In this document: positions 41,704-51,104 of the stretch, piece after piece
Numbering within the stretch: the stretch's first letter is position 1
Layout of the letters: each line of letters starts with the position of its first letter
Origin: Leptotrichia shahii
GTDB lineage: Bacteria > Fusobacteriota > Fusobacteriia > Fusobacteriales > Leptotrichiaceae
Reading direction: 5' to 3'
NCBI RefSeq assembly: GCF_008327825.1
Contig: NZ_AP019827.1
Coordinates: 310,001-374,000, forward strand
Length of the DNA: 64,000 nucleotides
Notes under the pieces: model-generated
Seen by the model: only the letters and a program-made list of their open reading frames with translations
What the model was told of the DNA's origin: nothing
The model's database searches: none
Translations under genes and position numbers: made by a program

Positions 41704-43215
41704 TTAATTACTATATAATCTATTTATTCCGTTAATATAAGCCTTTATACTTGCTTCCACAACATCTGTACTTTGTCCTCTACCAATAAATCTGTTTCCA
41801 TTTTTCTCAATTATAACAACAACCTGTGCCTGTGCATCCGTATCTCCTGTAATTGCTTCCAATTTATATTCTTCTAAGACAAAAGTGTCGCTCACTGCCA
41901 AATTAACTGCATTATAAGCCGCATCAACTGGTCCGTCTCCAAGAGCTTCTTTAACCATTTTTTCTCCATCTAAATCAATTGTTACTGTAGCTTTTGGCTT
42001 TTTTCCTTCCTGTCTTGAAATTTCAAAGTGAGTCAATTTGATTCTTCCTTCGATTTTTGCTGCATCTCCAGCAACTAATGCGATAATATCTTCATCTAAA
42101 ACATATTTTTTCTTATCTGCCAATTTTTTAAATTGTGCAAATAATTTTTCCACTCTGTCACTTCCAACATGGTCAAATCCTAAAGATTCCAACTTTTGTA
42201 TAAAAGCGTGTTTTCCTGAATGTTTTCCAAGTACCAAGCTGTCTGGATTTCTTCCTACAGATTCTGGACTCATAATTTCGTAAGTTTCAGGATTTGCTAA
42301 AACTCCGTGCTGATGGATTCCTGATTCGTGAGCAAATGCGTTCGCTCCAACGATTGCTTTATTTGGCTGCGTAGTAACCCCTGTCAAAAGACTTACTAAT
42401 TTACTTGTTGGATAAATTTGCTTTGAGTCAATGTTTGTGTAATATTCTTCAAATAAGTCTTTTCTTGTTTTCAAAATCATCGCAATTTCCTCAAGTGAAG
42501 TATTTCCAGCTCTTTCGCCAAGTCCATTTATCGTACATTCAATCTGTGTCGCTCCAGCTTGAATCGCTGCAACCGAATTTGCAACCGAAAGTCCCAAGTC
42601 ATCGTGACAATGCACAGAAATATCCACATTTTCAATTCCTTTTACATTTTTTTTCAAATAACTTATCAATTCAAACATTTCATTTGGAGTTCTGTAACCC
42701 ACAGTATCAGGCACATTTAATGTAGTAGCTCCAGCTTTTATAGCTGTTTCGTATACTTCCGCCAAAAATTCTTTCTCTGTTCTAGTCGCATCTTCTGAAG
42801 AAAATTCAACATCATCAACAAATGATTTTGCAAGTTCCACCATTTCTCTTGTTCTTTCCACAATTTGCTCTTTTGTCATTTTCAGCTTAAACTCCCTGTG
42901 AATAGGCGAAGTCGCAATAAATGTATGAATTCTAGGCTTTGCCGCACCTTTTAGAGCCTTCCCTGCTGCTTCAATGTCTTTCTTCACAGCTCTTGACAAG
43001 CTGCAGACTGTAGAATTTTTGACATTTTCCGCAATCATTTTAACTGCTTCAAAATCTCCAGGCGATGCCACAGCAAACCCAGCTTCAATTATATCCACTC
43101 CCAGACTTTCCAATTGTTTTGCAATTCTCAATTTTTCTTCAGCATTAAGATTAACTCTTGGTGTTTGTTCTCCATCTCTTAGGGTCGTATCGAATATTTT
43201 AATATGCGTTTTCAT
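41704..43215 (-). CDS. leuA: 2-isopropylmalate synthase LeuA
   Basis: 503 residues. Condenses acetyl-CoA with 3-methyl-2-oxobutanoate, the entry step of leucine synthesis. Signatures: FDTTLRDGEQTPRVN, HCHDDLGLSVANS and the HESGIHQHG metal site in the TIM-barrel part, then a C-terminal regulatory domain (about 370-500) where leucine binds in feedback-controlled enzymes. ATG 43215 has AAGGAG upstream; the frame is open 18 codons further but without a better site. It follows the methyltransferase gene at 43,330 by about 115 bp. Confidence 0.96.
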   Translation of the reverse strand: MKTHIKIFDTTLRDGEQTPRVNLNAEEKLRIAKQLESLGVDIIEAGFAVASPGDFEAVKMIAENVKNSTVCSLSRAVKKDIEAAGKALKGAAKPRIHTFIATSPIHREFKLKMTKEQIVERTREMVELAKSFVDDVEFSSEDATRTEKEFLAEVYETAIKAGATTLNVPDTVGYRTPNEMFELISYLKKNVKGIENVDISVHCHDDLGLSVANSVAAIQAGATQIECTINGLGERAGNTSLEEIAMILKTRKDLFEEYYTNIDSKQIYPTSKLVSLLTGVTTQPNKAIVGANAFAHESGIHQHGVLANPETYEIMSPESVGRNPDSLVLGKHSGKHAFIQKLESLGFDHVGSDRVEKLFAQFKKLADKKKYVLDEDIIALVAGDAAKIEGRIKLTHFEISRQEGKKPKATVTIDLDGEKMVKEALGDGPVDAAYNAVNLAVSDTFVLEEYKLEAITGDTDAQAQVVVIIEKNGNRFIGRGQSTDVVEASIKAYINGINRLYSN

Positions 43216-43329
43216 TGTCTTATTCTCCTTGTTAATAATTTTTTTGTTTCGCTCTTCTATTTTCTCCATCTCAATTTATTAAATTCAAAAATTTGTTTCA
43301 AAAATATTCACTTTAAAAACAAAAATTTA

Positions 43330-44079
43330 CTATTCTTTCACAGCTTCAAATCTCAATCTCACATAATCTGCCAAAATTTGTCCATTTTCATTTTTTTCAA
43401 GATCTTTTTCTAATTTTTCAGCTATTTCATCAATCAATTTTTCTTGCATTTCTTTTGGAATGTTTATAAAAGCAGGTGCAGAAAAGGTTTGCAGCCATCC
43501 TTTTATCCCTGTAGGAAGTAAAGTTGGACGAGAAAAAGTTATCATTCTTTTCACTTTCAAGCCGTATTTATTAAGTAATTCTGTTTTTTCTTTTTCTGTT
43601 GGAAAAAACCAGCATTTTACAGCTTTAAAATTATGTTTTTCTGCAACTTCAAACATTGCATTTTCTATTTTTTCCACATTTCCTTTACAGCCCGTTTCGG
43701 CTACAAAGCGTCCGCCTTTTTTCAAGGCTCGAGATACTCCTTCCATTACTTTCTCTGGATTAGTCATCCAATGTAGCGCCGCATTGGAAAAAATCGCATC
43801 AAACTCATTTTCAAATTTCATATTCTGTGCATCTCCCTGTACTGCCTCAACCCCAATTTTTCTTGCCGCCTCAACAAATTTCTGGCTTCCATCAAGTCCT
43901 AAAACTTTGCACCCATATTCAGTAATTTTCTTAGTCAATACTCCATCTCCACAGCCTAAATCCAAGATATACTCATCTTTTTGTGGATTCAACCATTCAA
44001 TCAGTTCCTTCCCATAATCTGAAACAAACCGTGCATTTTTCTCATATTTTTCCTTTTCCCAATGTTGACTTACCCTCAT
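43330..44079 (-). CDS. SAM-dependent methyltransferase (trans-aconitate methyltransferase-like)
   Basis: 249 residues. Methyltransferase signatures: ILDLGCGDGVLT (motif I), VLGLDGSQKFVEAA, VQGDAQNMKF and AIFSNAALHWM, then GVSRALKKGGRFVAETG. The HWM after motif IV and overall length fit trans-aconitate 2-methyltransferase-like enzymes. GAAAGAAGG precedes ATG 44079. It sits between ilvN and leuA; a link to the pathway (for example repair of side products) is only a guess. Confidence 0.85.
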   Translation of the reverse strand: MRVSQHWEKEKYEKNARFVSDYGKELIEWLNPQKDEYILDLGCGDGVLTKKITEYGCKVLGLDGSQKFVEAARKIGVEAVQGDAQNMKFENEFDAIFSNAALHWMTNPEKVMEGVSRALKKGGRFVAETGCKGNVEKIENAMFEVAEKHNFKAVKCWFFPTEKEKTELLNKYGLKVKRMITFSRPTLLPTGIKGWLQTFSAPAFINIPKEMQEKLIDEIAEKLEKDLEKNENGQILADYVRLRFEAVKE

Positions 44080-44201
44080 TTTTTTGAACCTTCTTTCTGT
44101 ACTATTTCTGTTTATATTTTCAACAAGAATTTTTATTTTAACAAAACATCTCTATTTTTCTAATATTTAATCTCAAAATTTATTTCAAAATTTCTAAAAT
44201 T

Positions 44202-44690
44202 CTATAATTTTTCTCCACGGCTCATTGCTACAACTCCAGTTTTAGCAATTTCCAGAACTCCGTAATTATGCATAATTTCTACAAATCCACGTAATTTTTT
44301 TACACTTCCAGTCAATTCAACTACTAGGGAAGTTGGCGACACATCCAGAACTTTTCCCCTGTAAATATCTGCCACTTGAACGATTTGGGCTCTAGTTTCA
44401 GCATCAGCTTTTACCTTTATTAACATTAATTCCCTTCTGATAACGTTTTCAACTGGGAACACTTTCACTTTTACGACATCGACAATTTTATAAACTTGTT
44501 TTTGAATCTGATTTAATGTTTTGTCATCTCCTTCAACTGACAAAGTCAATCTTGCATAGCCTGGTTTATTAGTAACTCCTGCTGTCATTTTTAAAACGGA
44601 ATATCCTCTTCTATTGAATAAAGACATTATTCTCGATACAATTCCATCAGTATTTTTTGCAATTATTAAAATTTCATGCTCTCTATTCAT
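44202..44690 (-). CDS. ilvN: Acetolactate synthase small subunit IlvN/IlvH
   Basis: 162 residues: an N-terminal ACT domain (HEILIIAKNTDGIVSRIMSL, SVLKMTAGVTN) that binds valine, and a C-terminal domain (LDVSPTSLVVELTGSVKKLR). It activates IlvB and gives valine feedback. The start overlaps the end of ilvB by 8 bp, so synthesis is coupled. Length is normal. Confidence 0.95.
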   Translation of the reverse strand: MNREHEILIIAKNTDGIVSRIMSLFNRRGYSVLKMTAGVTNKPGYARLTLSVEGDDKTLNQIQKQVYKIVDVVKVKVFPVENVIRRELMLIKVKADAETRAQIVQVADIYRGKVLDVSPTSLVVELTGSVKKLRGFVEIMHNYGVLEIAKTGVVAMSRGEKL

Positions 44691-46404
44691 TTTCTAACAC
44701 ACCTTTCTTTCCGATCATTTGACTTACAGTTTTTCCTGCTGGAATCATCGGGAATACATTTTCTTCTTTTTCAACAACACACTCGATTAACACACCTTCA
44801 TCAGACAATATTAAATTTTTCAATTTTGTTTTCAAATCTTCCTTGTTTGTAAGTTTTGCATTTTTAATTCCATATGCTTCAGCAATTTTGATAAAGTCTG
44901 GATTTATTTCTAGATCAACGAATGAATATCTTCTGTCTTTAAATAGTTCTTGCCATTGCCTAACCATTCCTAGGTATGAATTATTAAGGATAACAACTTT
45001 TACTGGCAGATTGTACTGTTTTATCATCATTAGTTCCTGCAACGTCATTTGAAATCCTCCATCTCCAACAATTAGCACAACTTTTTTATCAGGTGCTCCA
45101 ATTTGCGCTCCAATTGCCGCAGGAAGTCCAAATCCCATTGTTCCCGCTCCACCTGAAGTTACAATAGAGTTGGGATTTTGATAAGTGAAGTATTGTGCAG
45201 CCCACATTTGATGCTGACCAACATCAGTTACAATAATTGTGTCTCCTTTCAGAATATCATCAATCGCTCTTAAAACTTCTTGTGGAAGCAATCTGTCTTC
45301 TCCAACTTCCCTATGTCCCAATGGATATTCCTTCTTCCAATCATTAACTTTTTTAACCCATTCCGTATGAGTTTGTGGTTTAACTTCCGAATTAATAACA
45401 GTCAGAACATGTTTCAGATCACCGACAATAGGCACATCCGCTTTTTTATTCTTGTCAATTTCAGCTGGATCAATGTCAATATGAATTATCTTTGCTTTTT
45501 CAATAAATTTGTTAGGATTTCCAGCAATTCTATCGTCAAATCTAATTCCAGCGGCAATTACTAAATCGGCTTCGTCTGTTGCATAATTCGCTGGTACAGT
45601 TCCATGCATTCCTAACATTCCAAGAGACAATTCATGCGATTCAGGAAACGCTCCCAATCCAAGCAATGTCGTAGCCACAGGCGTCTGCATTTTTTCAGCA
45701 TATTCAAACAATTCTTTAGAGGCTTTCGATTTCAAAACTCCCGCTCCTGCAATTATCAAGGGTTTTTTCGCTTCTTTTATCAATTTAATTGCTCTTTTAA
45801 TTTGACCTTGATGCCCTTCATAAGTTGGCGAATATCCTTCCAATTCAATTTCTTCATTAAATAATCTTTCAAATTCTTCATACGGAATTTGATGAAGTTG
45901 AATATCATTTGGAATATCAATAAGAACTGGTCCTGGTCTACCTGTTGTTGCAATATAGTAAGCCTCTTTTACAACTCTAGGTATCTCTTTTATATTTTGA
46001 ATCAAATAATTACATTTCGTAATTGGCATTGTAATTCCAACTGTATCAGTTTCCTGAAAAGCGTCTCTTCCCAATAAATTTGATCTAACTTGTCCAGTTA
46101 TCGCAATCATTGGCACAGAATCCATGTGTGCAGTCATTATTCCTGTAACCATGTTTGTTGCGCCAGGTCCTGAAGTCGCAAGACAAACTCCCACTTTTCC
46201 AGAAACCCTCGCATAACCATCTGCCGCATGTGACAATCCTTGCTCATGTCTTGCAAAATAGTAATTTATTTTGTCATAGCTATAAATTTCATCAAATATT
46301 GGTATTACCGCTCCTCCCGGATACCCAAAAATATCTGTTATTCCTAATCTATGTAGCGATTCCAGCAAAATTCTGCCACCGTTTATCATCTTAGTTTCAC
46401 CCAT
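44683..46404 (-). CDS. ilvB: Acetolactate synthase large subunit IlvB
   Basis: 573 residues, TPP-dependent. Visible: GYPGGAVIPIFDEI, the catalytic Glu region RHEQGLSHAADGYAR, GATNMVTGI, RFDDRIAGNPNKF and the TPP-Mg motif GDGGFQMTLQEL followed by LNNSYLGMVRQW. It makes acetolactate (valine, leucine) and acetohydroxybutyrate (isoleucine). ATG 46404 has AAAGGTGG 8 bp upstream and is preferred to GTG 46416. It follows ilvA by 40 bp and is coupled to ilvN. Confidence 0.97.
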   Translation of the reverse strand: MGETKMINGGRILLESLHRLGITDIFGYPGGAVIPIFDEIYSYDKINYYFARHEQGLSHAADGYARVSGKVGVCLATSGPGATNMVTGIMTAHMDSVPMIAITGQVRSNLLGRDAFQETDTVGITMPITKCNYLIQNIKEIPRVVKEAYYIATTGRPGPVLIDIPNDIQLHQIPYEEFERLFNEEIELEGYSPTYEGHQGQIKRAIKLIKEAKKPLIIAGAGVLKSKASKELFEYAEKMQTPVATTLLGLGAFPESHELSLGMLGMHGTVPANYATDEADLVIAAGIRFDDRIAGNPNKFIEKAKIIHIDIDPAEIDKNKKADVPIVGDLKHVLTVINSEVKPQTHTEWVKKVNDWKKEYPLGHREVGEDRLLPQEVLRAIDDILKGDTIIVTDVGQHQMWAAQYFTYQNPNSIVTSGGAGTMGFGLPAAIGAQIGAPDKKVVLIVGDGGFQMTLQELMMIKQYNLPVKVVILNNSYLGMVRQWQELFKDRRYSFVDLEINPDFIKIAEAYGIKNAKLTNKEDLKTKLKNLILSDEGVLIECVVEKEENVFPMIPAGKTVSQMIGKKGVLENE

Positions 46405-46444
46405 TGTTTCAACCACCTTTTCTAAATTTTTTATTTTCTATTTT

Positions 46445-47668
46445 TTAATCATTAATCATAGCTTGAGAATTTAATCTTTTTATTATATACCCTTTTTTCT
46501 TAAATTCTTCTGTTATTTTATTTATATGTTCTTCCCCATTTGTTTCAACTGTTACTTGCAGTTCAACTTCGTGGAACCTGTCCAGATTTTTAAACTGATT
46601 ATGCTCCAGCCTAATTACATTCGCATTCTGTTTTGAAAGAATTTGCGATACAGCCACCAGTTGACCAGGCTTGTCTGGCAAATCAACCGCAAATGTAAAA
46701 ATTCTTCCTCTAGCTACCAGCCCTTTATTAATCATAGATGAAATAGTTAATACATCTATATTACCGCCACTTATTATTGAAATTATTTTTTTCCCTTTAA
46801 CATTCAATTTTTTCAATCCTGCTACAGCTAAAATTCCTGAGTTTTCCGCAACAATCTTATGTTTTTCAACCAAGACTAAAAATGCCGCCATTAGCTCATA
46901 ATCAGATACAGTAACTATGTCATCTACATATTTTTCAATATAGTCAAATGTAATTTCACCAATTTTTTTCACAGCCGTTCCATCTGCGATTGTATTCGCT
47001 TCATCAAGTTCAACAACATGATGGCTTTTTCTAGCCTCCAATGCACTTGCCGCACCTTCTGGCTCAACACCAATTATTTTTATCAATGGATTTTTTAATT
47101 TCGCAGCCGAAGCAATTCCCGAAATAAGTCCACCGCCACCAATTGGCACCAAAATTATATCTGCATCAGGCAATTCCTCCAGTACTTCCAAAGCAATTGT
47201 TCCTTGCCCTTCAATCACATCTTCGTCATTAAACGGATGCACGAAAGTATATCCTTCTTTTTCCTGCAATTTTTTTGCATACTCATAAGCCTCGTCATAA
47301 ACTTCTCCAGTCAAAATAACTTCTGCACCATATCTTCTAGTCGCTTCAACTTTAATAAGCGGGGTATGTTTAGGCATAACAATTACAGCCTTAATTCCCA
47401 ATTTTTGAGCAGCTAGTGCCACTCCTTGTGCATGATTTCCAGCTGATGCTGCAATTACTCCTCTTTTTTTCTCTTCTTCCGTCAATTTCGCAATTTTATT
47501 ATAAGCACCTCTTATTTTAAATGCACCTGTTCTTTGTAAATTTTCTGGTTTAATATAGACATCATTTCCTGATTCATCAGAAAAAATATTGCTATGAATC
47601 AATTTCGTCTTTTCAATAACTGTCCCCAATCGTTCTCTAGCTTCCATAAAATCATATAATTTATGCAA
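46445..47668 (-). CDS. ilvA: Threonine dehydratase IlvA
   Basis: About 407 residues. PLP enzyme making 2-oxobutanoate from threonine. Seen: PLP lysine in NLQRTGAFKIRGA, SAGNHAQGVALAA, the phosphate-binding GGGGLISGIA, and a single C-terminal ACT domain (from DLPDKPGQLVAVSQILSK). One ACT domain of this type is found in the shorter IlvA/TdcB group, which may be regulated differently from the two-ACT E. coli enzyme. The start is probably TTG 47668, as GGAGAAGGTG lies just ahead and the protein begins HKLYDFMEAR; ATG 47647 is possible. It leads into ilvB. Confidence 0.93.
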   Translation of the reverse strand: MHKLYDFMEARERLGTVIEKTKLIHSNIFSDESGNDVYIKPENLQRTGAFKIRGAYNKIAKLTEEEKKRGVIAASAGNHAQGVALAAQKLGIKAVIVMPKHTPLIKVEATRRYGAEVILTGEVYDEAYEYAKKLQEKEGYTFVHPFNDEDVIEGQGTIALEVLEELPDADIILVPIGGGGLISGIASAAKLKNPLIKIIGVEPEGAASALEARKSHHVVELDEANTIADGTAVKKIGEITFDYIEKYVDDIVTVSDYELMAAFLVLVEKHKIVAENSGILAVAGLKKLNVKGKKIISIISGGNIDVLTISSMINKGLVARGRIFTFAVDLPDKPGQLVAVSQILSKQNANVIRLEHNQFKNLDRFHEVELQVTVETNGEEHINKITEEFKKKGYIIKRLNSQAMIND

Positions 47669-47721
47669 TTTTTTCACCTTCTCCAATTTTTTTATTTCCC
47701 TAATTTTCTTTCAGTTTTTTT

Positions 47722-47781
47722 ACAAGGAGCTACCTCATAAATCAAATAAAAATAATTTATGATTTATTAGGCACTCCCTGT
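47722..47781. repeat. 60-bp palindromic element
   Basis: ACAAGGAG (47722-47729) pairs with CTCCCTGT (47774-47781) apart from one base. Inner arms ATAAATCA/TGATTTAT extend the hairpin. It lies between the hydrolase gene and ilvA. The T run is on the wrong side for a normal minus-strand terminator. Confidence 0.5.
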
Positions 47782-47787
47782 CTTACT

Positions 47788-48657
47788 TTAAATATTTTTT
47801 ATTTTTTTGTTCAAGAAATCTATTATCAATTCTGTAACTTCTGGCTGAAACCAATATTCATCTGAATGTCCCGCTCCCGGAACTATGTATCTTTTTGAGT
47901 CCACACCATTTTCAATCAACGCCTTATGAAGTATTTCTGTCTGATTCGGAAGAACCAATGTATCTGCATCTCCATGCATTAATAGGAATGGAGGCGTTTT
48001 TTGTGAAATATAAGATATAGGATTTGTAGATTCAATATTATTCCTTACATCATTTAGCCAGAACTTTACTGACATAAGTATCGCCCTATAGCCTTCTTCT
48101 GCATCTTCTGGAATATCAAAATCAACTTCTCCAAAATCCGTTACGCCATAAATATCTATAACTGCTTGCACATCACTATTTTCGGATAAATTCTCGCCCC
48201 TGTCAAAATTGGTAGTTCCGCTTGTAACTCCTGCCATTGCTACCAGATAACCTCCAGCAGATTCACCCATCAATGCTATTTTCCCCTTATCAACTCCATA
48301 CTCATCAGCATTTGCCTTCAAAAATCTGATTGCTGCTTTTACATCTTCCACGCTTTGTGGAAACACTCCATCAGGAATAGTTCTATATTCTATACTTGCA
48401 ACCACATAACCCGCCTTTGCAATTTCCAATCTTTGCTGCAAATAGTTTTCCTTGTAGCTGTGTGCAAAAGACCCTCCTGGCACAAATAATACTGTCGGAT
48501 ATTTCCCCTCTCTATTAGGCTTTAAAATATCCATTTCCAATTTTATATTTTTCCTAAAATAGCTGACTGGCTGAGAATAAGTAACATTTACTATTGATTT
48601 TATTTTTTCCTGTGTCAATTTAACATTTAGAATTTTACTTTCATTATCATTTACCAT
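47788..48657 (-). CDS. Alpha/beta hydrolase (esterase, BD-FAE/lipase-like)
   Basis: 289 residues. Domain: LFVPGGSFAHSY (oxyanion GG in place of the HGG motif), GKIALMGESAGGYLVAMAG with nucleophile Ser in G-x-S-x-G, GDADTLV (Asp) and PGAGHSDEYWF (His): the triad is complete. No signal peptide in the chosen form. Start: the frame is open to 48,714, but GAGGAG is placed for ATG 48657 (MVNDNESK). Likely a cytoplasmic carbohydrate-ester or small lipid esterase; its substrate is unknown. It lies between ilvD and ilvA. Confidence 0.85.
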   Translation of the reverse strand: MVNDNESKILNVKLTQEKIKSIVNVTYSQPVSYFRKNIKLEMDILKPNREGKYPTVLFVPGGSFAHSYKENYLQQRLEIAKAGYVVASIEYRTIPDGVFPQSVEDVKAAIRFLKANADEYGVDKGKIALMGESAGGYLVAMAGVTSGTTNFDRGENLSENSDVQAVIDIYGVTDFGEVDFDIPEDAEEGYRAILMSVKFWLNDVRNNIESTNPISYISQKTPPFLLMHGDADTLVLPNQTEILHKALIENGVDSKRYIVPGAGHSDEYWFQPEVTELIIDFLNKKIKNI

Positions 48658-48718
48658 TTCATTTTTCTCCTCTGAAATTTTCCTATAATTACAATTTAAA
48701 GTTAACAATATCAAATTC

Positions 48719-48840
48719 CATCTAATAGATGTTCGATAACCTAAGTTTTTTTATCTATACAAGGGGTCAAGACCCCTTGCTTCAAGATATTTATTTTATT
48801 AAATTCTAAGTTTGTATAGTTATCGAACAGGTCTAATGTT
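48719..48840. repeat. MITE-like element with inverted ends and central palindrome
   Basis: Ends share TGTTCGATAAC (about 48,730-48,740) and its complement GTTATCGAACA (about 48,821-48,831). The centre holds the palindrome CAAGGGGTCAAGACCCCTTG (48760-48779). The right two-thirds match 29,908-29,993. Confidence 0.6.
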
Positions 48841-48899
48841 TATTTGCTAAAAATCAGTCATGTGCCTTTTACTAGAATTAATTCCAATATTATTTTTTA

Positions 48900-50573
48900 T
48901 TAATCTAAAATTTCTATGGCTCCTCTATCTGCTGAAGACACATGCATCGCATATTTTTTCAAATATCCTTTTACTTCAAGTTTAAACGGTTCCAATTTAG
49001 CTTTTCTAGCTTCAATCTCTTTATCTGAAACTTTAATATTAATTGTTCTGTTTGGAATATCAATTTCAACAATGTCCCCGTCTTGAACTATTGCAATATT
49101 TCCTCCTGAAGCAGCTTCTGGCGAAACATGCCCAATTGAAGCACCTCTTGTAGCTCCTGAGAATCTTCCGTCAGTAATCAGTGCAACATCCTTATCCAGT
49201 CCCATTCCTGCAATCATCGCTGTTGGTGATAGCATTTCTCTCATTCCCGGTCCACCTTTCGGCCCTTCATATCTAATAACCACAACATCTCCTGCTACAA
49301 TTTTTCCACCTGTAATCGCTTCGACAGCTTCTTCTTCACTGTTAAATACTTTTGCAGGTCCTGTATGCTGCAACATTTCTGGATCTACTGCACCTTCTTT
49401 AACAACACAGCCATCCGGTGCCAAATTTCCTTTCAGTACAGCAATTCCCCCAGTTTTGTAAGCTGGTTTATCCCAAGGTTTGATCACATCATCATCATTA
49501 ATAAACGCATTTTTTGCTAATTCTCCTTGTGTTTGCAATGCTACAGTTTTCGTATCTCCATGCAATCTTCCGTTTTCAAGCATTCTCTTCATAACACCAG
49601 TAACCCCACCAGCTCTATACAAGTCTTCAATAAAGTACTCTCCAGATGGCGATAATTTACAGATTTGACAAGTTTTTTGAGCAATTTCATTAAAGTCATC
49701 TAAAGTCAGATCTATTCCAGCTTCATGAGCAATCGCAGGTAAGTGCAATGCTGTATTAGAAGATCCTCCAAGTGCCATATCCACTGCAACCGCATTTTCA
49801 AACGCTTCTCTTGTTAAAATGTCGCTTGGTCTTAAATCTGCTTTTAAAACTTCCATAATTTGCATTCCCGCTTTTTTAGCAAGTCTTGCTCTTTCTGAAA
49901 ATACAGCTGGAACAGTTCCATTTCCAGGAAGTCCCATTCCAAGAGCTTCTGTCAGACAGTTCATAGTATTTGCAGTATACATTCCTGAACAAGAACCACA
50001 AGTAGGACAAGCCATTTCTTCAACTGAATTTAATTCTCTTTTAGTAATTTGTCCAGTGTTATAAGCTCCAACCGCTTCAAACACATTACTTAATCCAATT
50101 TTTTTACCTTTATAAACTCCAGCAAGCATTGCTCCTCCACTTACAAATATTGAAGGTATATTCAATCTTGCCGCAGCAATCAGCATTCCAGGCACTACTT
50201 TATCACAGCTTGGCATAAACACAATCGCATCAAACGGAGTCGCCATAGCAACCGCTTCAATAGAATCTGCAATTATATTTCTTGTAACCAGCGAATATTT
50301 CATCCCAATGTGATTCATTGCAAGTCCATCACAAATCCCAATTGTATTAAATTCCATTGGAACTCCTCCAGCCATTCTAATCCCATCTTTTACCGATTGA
50401 ACCAAGTTTTTCAAATGAACATGCCCTGGTATTATTTCATTAAAGGAATTCGCAATTCCGATTATTGGTTTTTCCATTTCTTCACTTGTGAATCCTAATC
50501 CCTTTAGCAATGATCTGTGCGGCGCTCTAGCTGCACCTTTTGTCAAATTATTACTTCTTCCTTTTCCATTCAT
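48900..50573 (-). CDS. ilvD: Dihydroxy-acid dehydratase IlvD
   Basis: 557 residues, Fe-S dehydratase of the IlvD/Edd family acting in valine and isoleucine synthesis. Cluster and active-site motifs: [29 protein letters not shown], and [12 protein letters not shown], plus [15 protein letters not shown] near the C-terminus. ATG 50573 is preceded by AGGAGAG. It is the first BCAA gene in transcription order. I found no T-box core in the ~120 bp upstream; regulation is not visible. Confidence 0.97.
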   Translation of the reverse strand: MNGKGRSNNLTKGAARAPHRSLLKGLGFTSEEMEKPIIGIANSFNEIIPGHVHLKNLVQSVKDGIRMAGGVPMEFNTIGICDGLAMNHIGMKYSLVTRNIIADSIEAVAMATPFDAIVFMPSCDKVVPGMLIAAARLNIPSIFVSGGAMLAGVYKGKKIGLSNVFEAVGAYNTGQITKRELNSVEEMACPTCGSCSGMYTANTMNCLTEALGMGLPGNGTVPAVFSERARLAKKAGMQIMEVLKADLRPSDILTREAFENAVAVDMALGGSSNTALHLPAIAHEAGIDLTLDDFNEIAQKTCQICKLSPSGEYFIEDLYRAGGVTGVMKRMLENGRLHGDTKTVALQTQGELAKNAFINDDDVIKPWDKPAYKTGGIAVLKGNLAPDGCVVKEGAVDPEMLQHTGPAKVFNSEEEAVEAITGGKIVAGDVVVIRYEGPKGGPGMREMLSPTAMIAGMGLDKDVALITDGRFSGATRGASIGHVSPEAASGGNIAIVQDGDIVEIDIPNRTINIKVSDKEIEARKAKLEPFKLEVKGYLKKYAMHVSSADRGAIEILD

Positions 50574-50700
50574 TGATTTTCACTCTCCTAAATTTTTTTA
50601 TATAAATATCAATAACCTTTAAAAATTAACAATATAATCATTTAAAGTTATTTGAATATATTTTATCACATATTTTGTAAAATTTTTACCTATTTTTTTT

Positions 50701-50736
50701 AATAAAAAATAAAAGACGATTTAAATATAAATCGCC
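50701..50736 (-). terminator. Terminator after the 53-residue gene
   Basis: Minus-strand hairpin GGCGATTT/AAATCGTC followed by TTTTATTTTTT. Confidence 0.75.
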
Positions 50737-50789
50737 TCAAAGTTATAAAAACAAAAATAGTTTTTTAATATTATTATGATTCTATATAA

Positions 50790-50951
50790 TTATTTTTCAG
50801 TAAAATTAGTCATTACTTTTTTATCATTTACCAATGTAACAAAATCATTATCAGAAACTTTTAAGGCAACATATTTTCTATTTTGCACAGTTTTAATTTC
50901 TAAAATTTCAATAATCAGTAATAATGATAAGACTAAAATTAATAATGACAT
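50790..50951 (-). CDS. Small membrane protein (53 residues)
   Basis: Begins with a membrane helix (MSLLILVLSLLLIIEILEI) and ends in a short soluble tail with VALKVSDNDFVTLVNDKK. ATG 50951 is preceded by GGAGGAAATT, a strong site, and a terminator follows 54 bp after the stop, so it looks like a real one-gene unit missed by length filters. No family recognised. Confidence 0.6.
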   Translation of the reverse strand: MSLLILVLSLLLIIEILEIKTVQNRKYVALKVSDNDFVTLVNDKKVMTNFTEK

Positions 50952-51104
50952 AATTTCCTCCAATTTTTCTCTAGCTCATTTTTATGCAATTATTATAGCA
51001 AAAATCATTAATTTTGTAAAATATATATTATATATATAATCTATCTATTTTATTAATCTTTAAAAAATTAAATGCTGAAAAAGAAACCATTTGATTAAAT
51101 AGCA

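Noticed and set aside
43460-44017. 185-codon plus-strand frame
   Set aside because: Antisense shadow of the SAM methyltransferase gene, which shows intact motifs.
50574-50700. T-box or leader-peptide attenuator before ilvD
   Set aside because: No T-box core, no Leu/Ile/Val-rich short frame and no terminator in the spacer.
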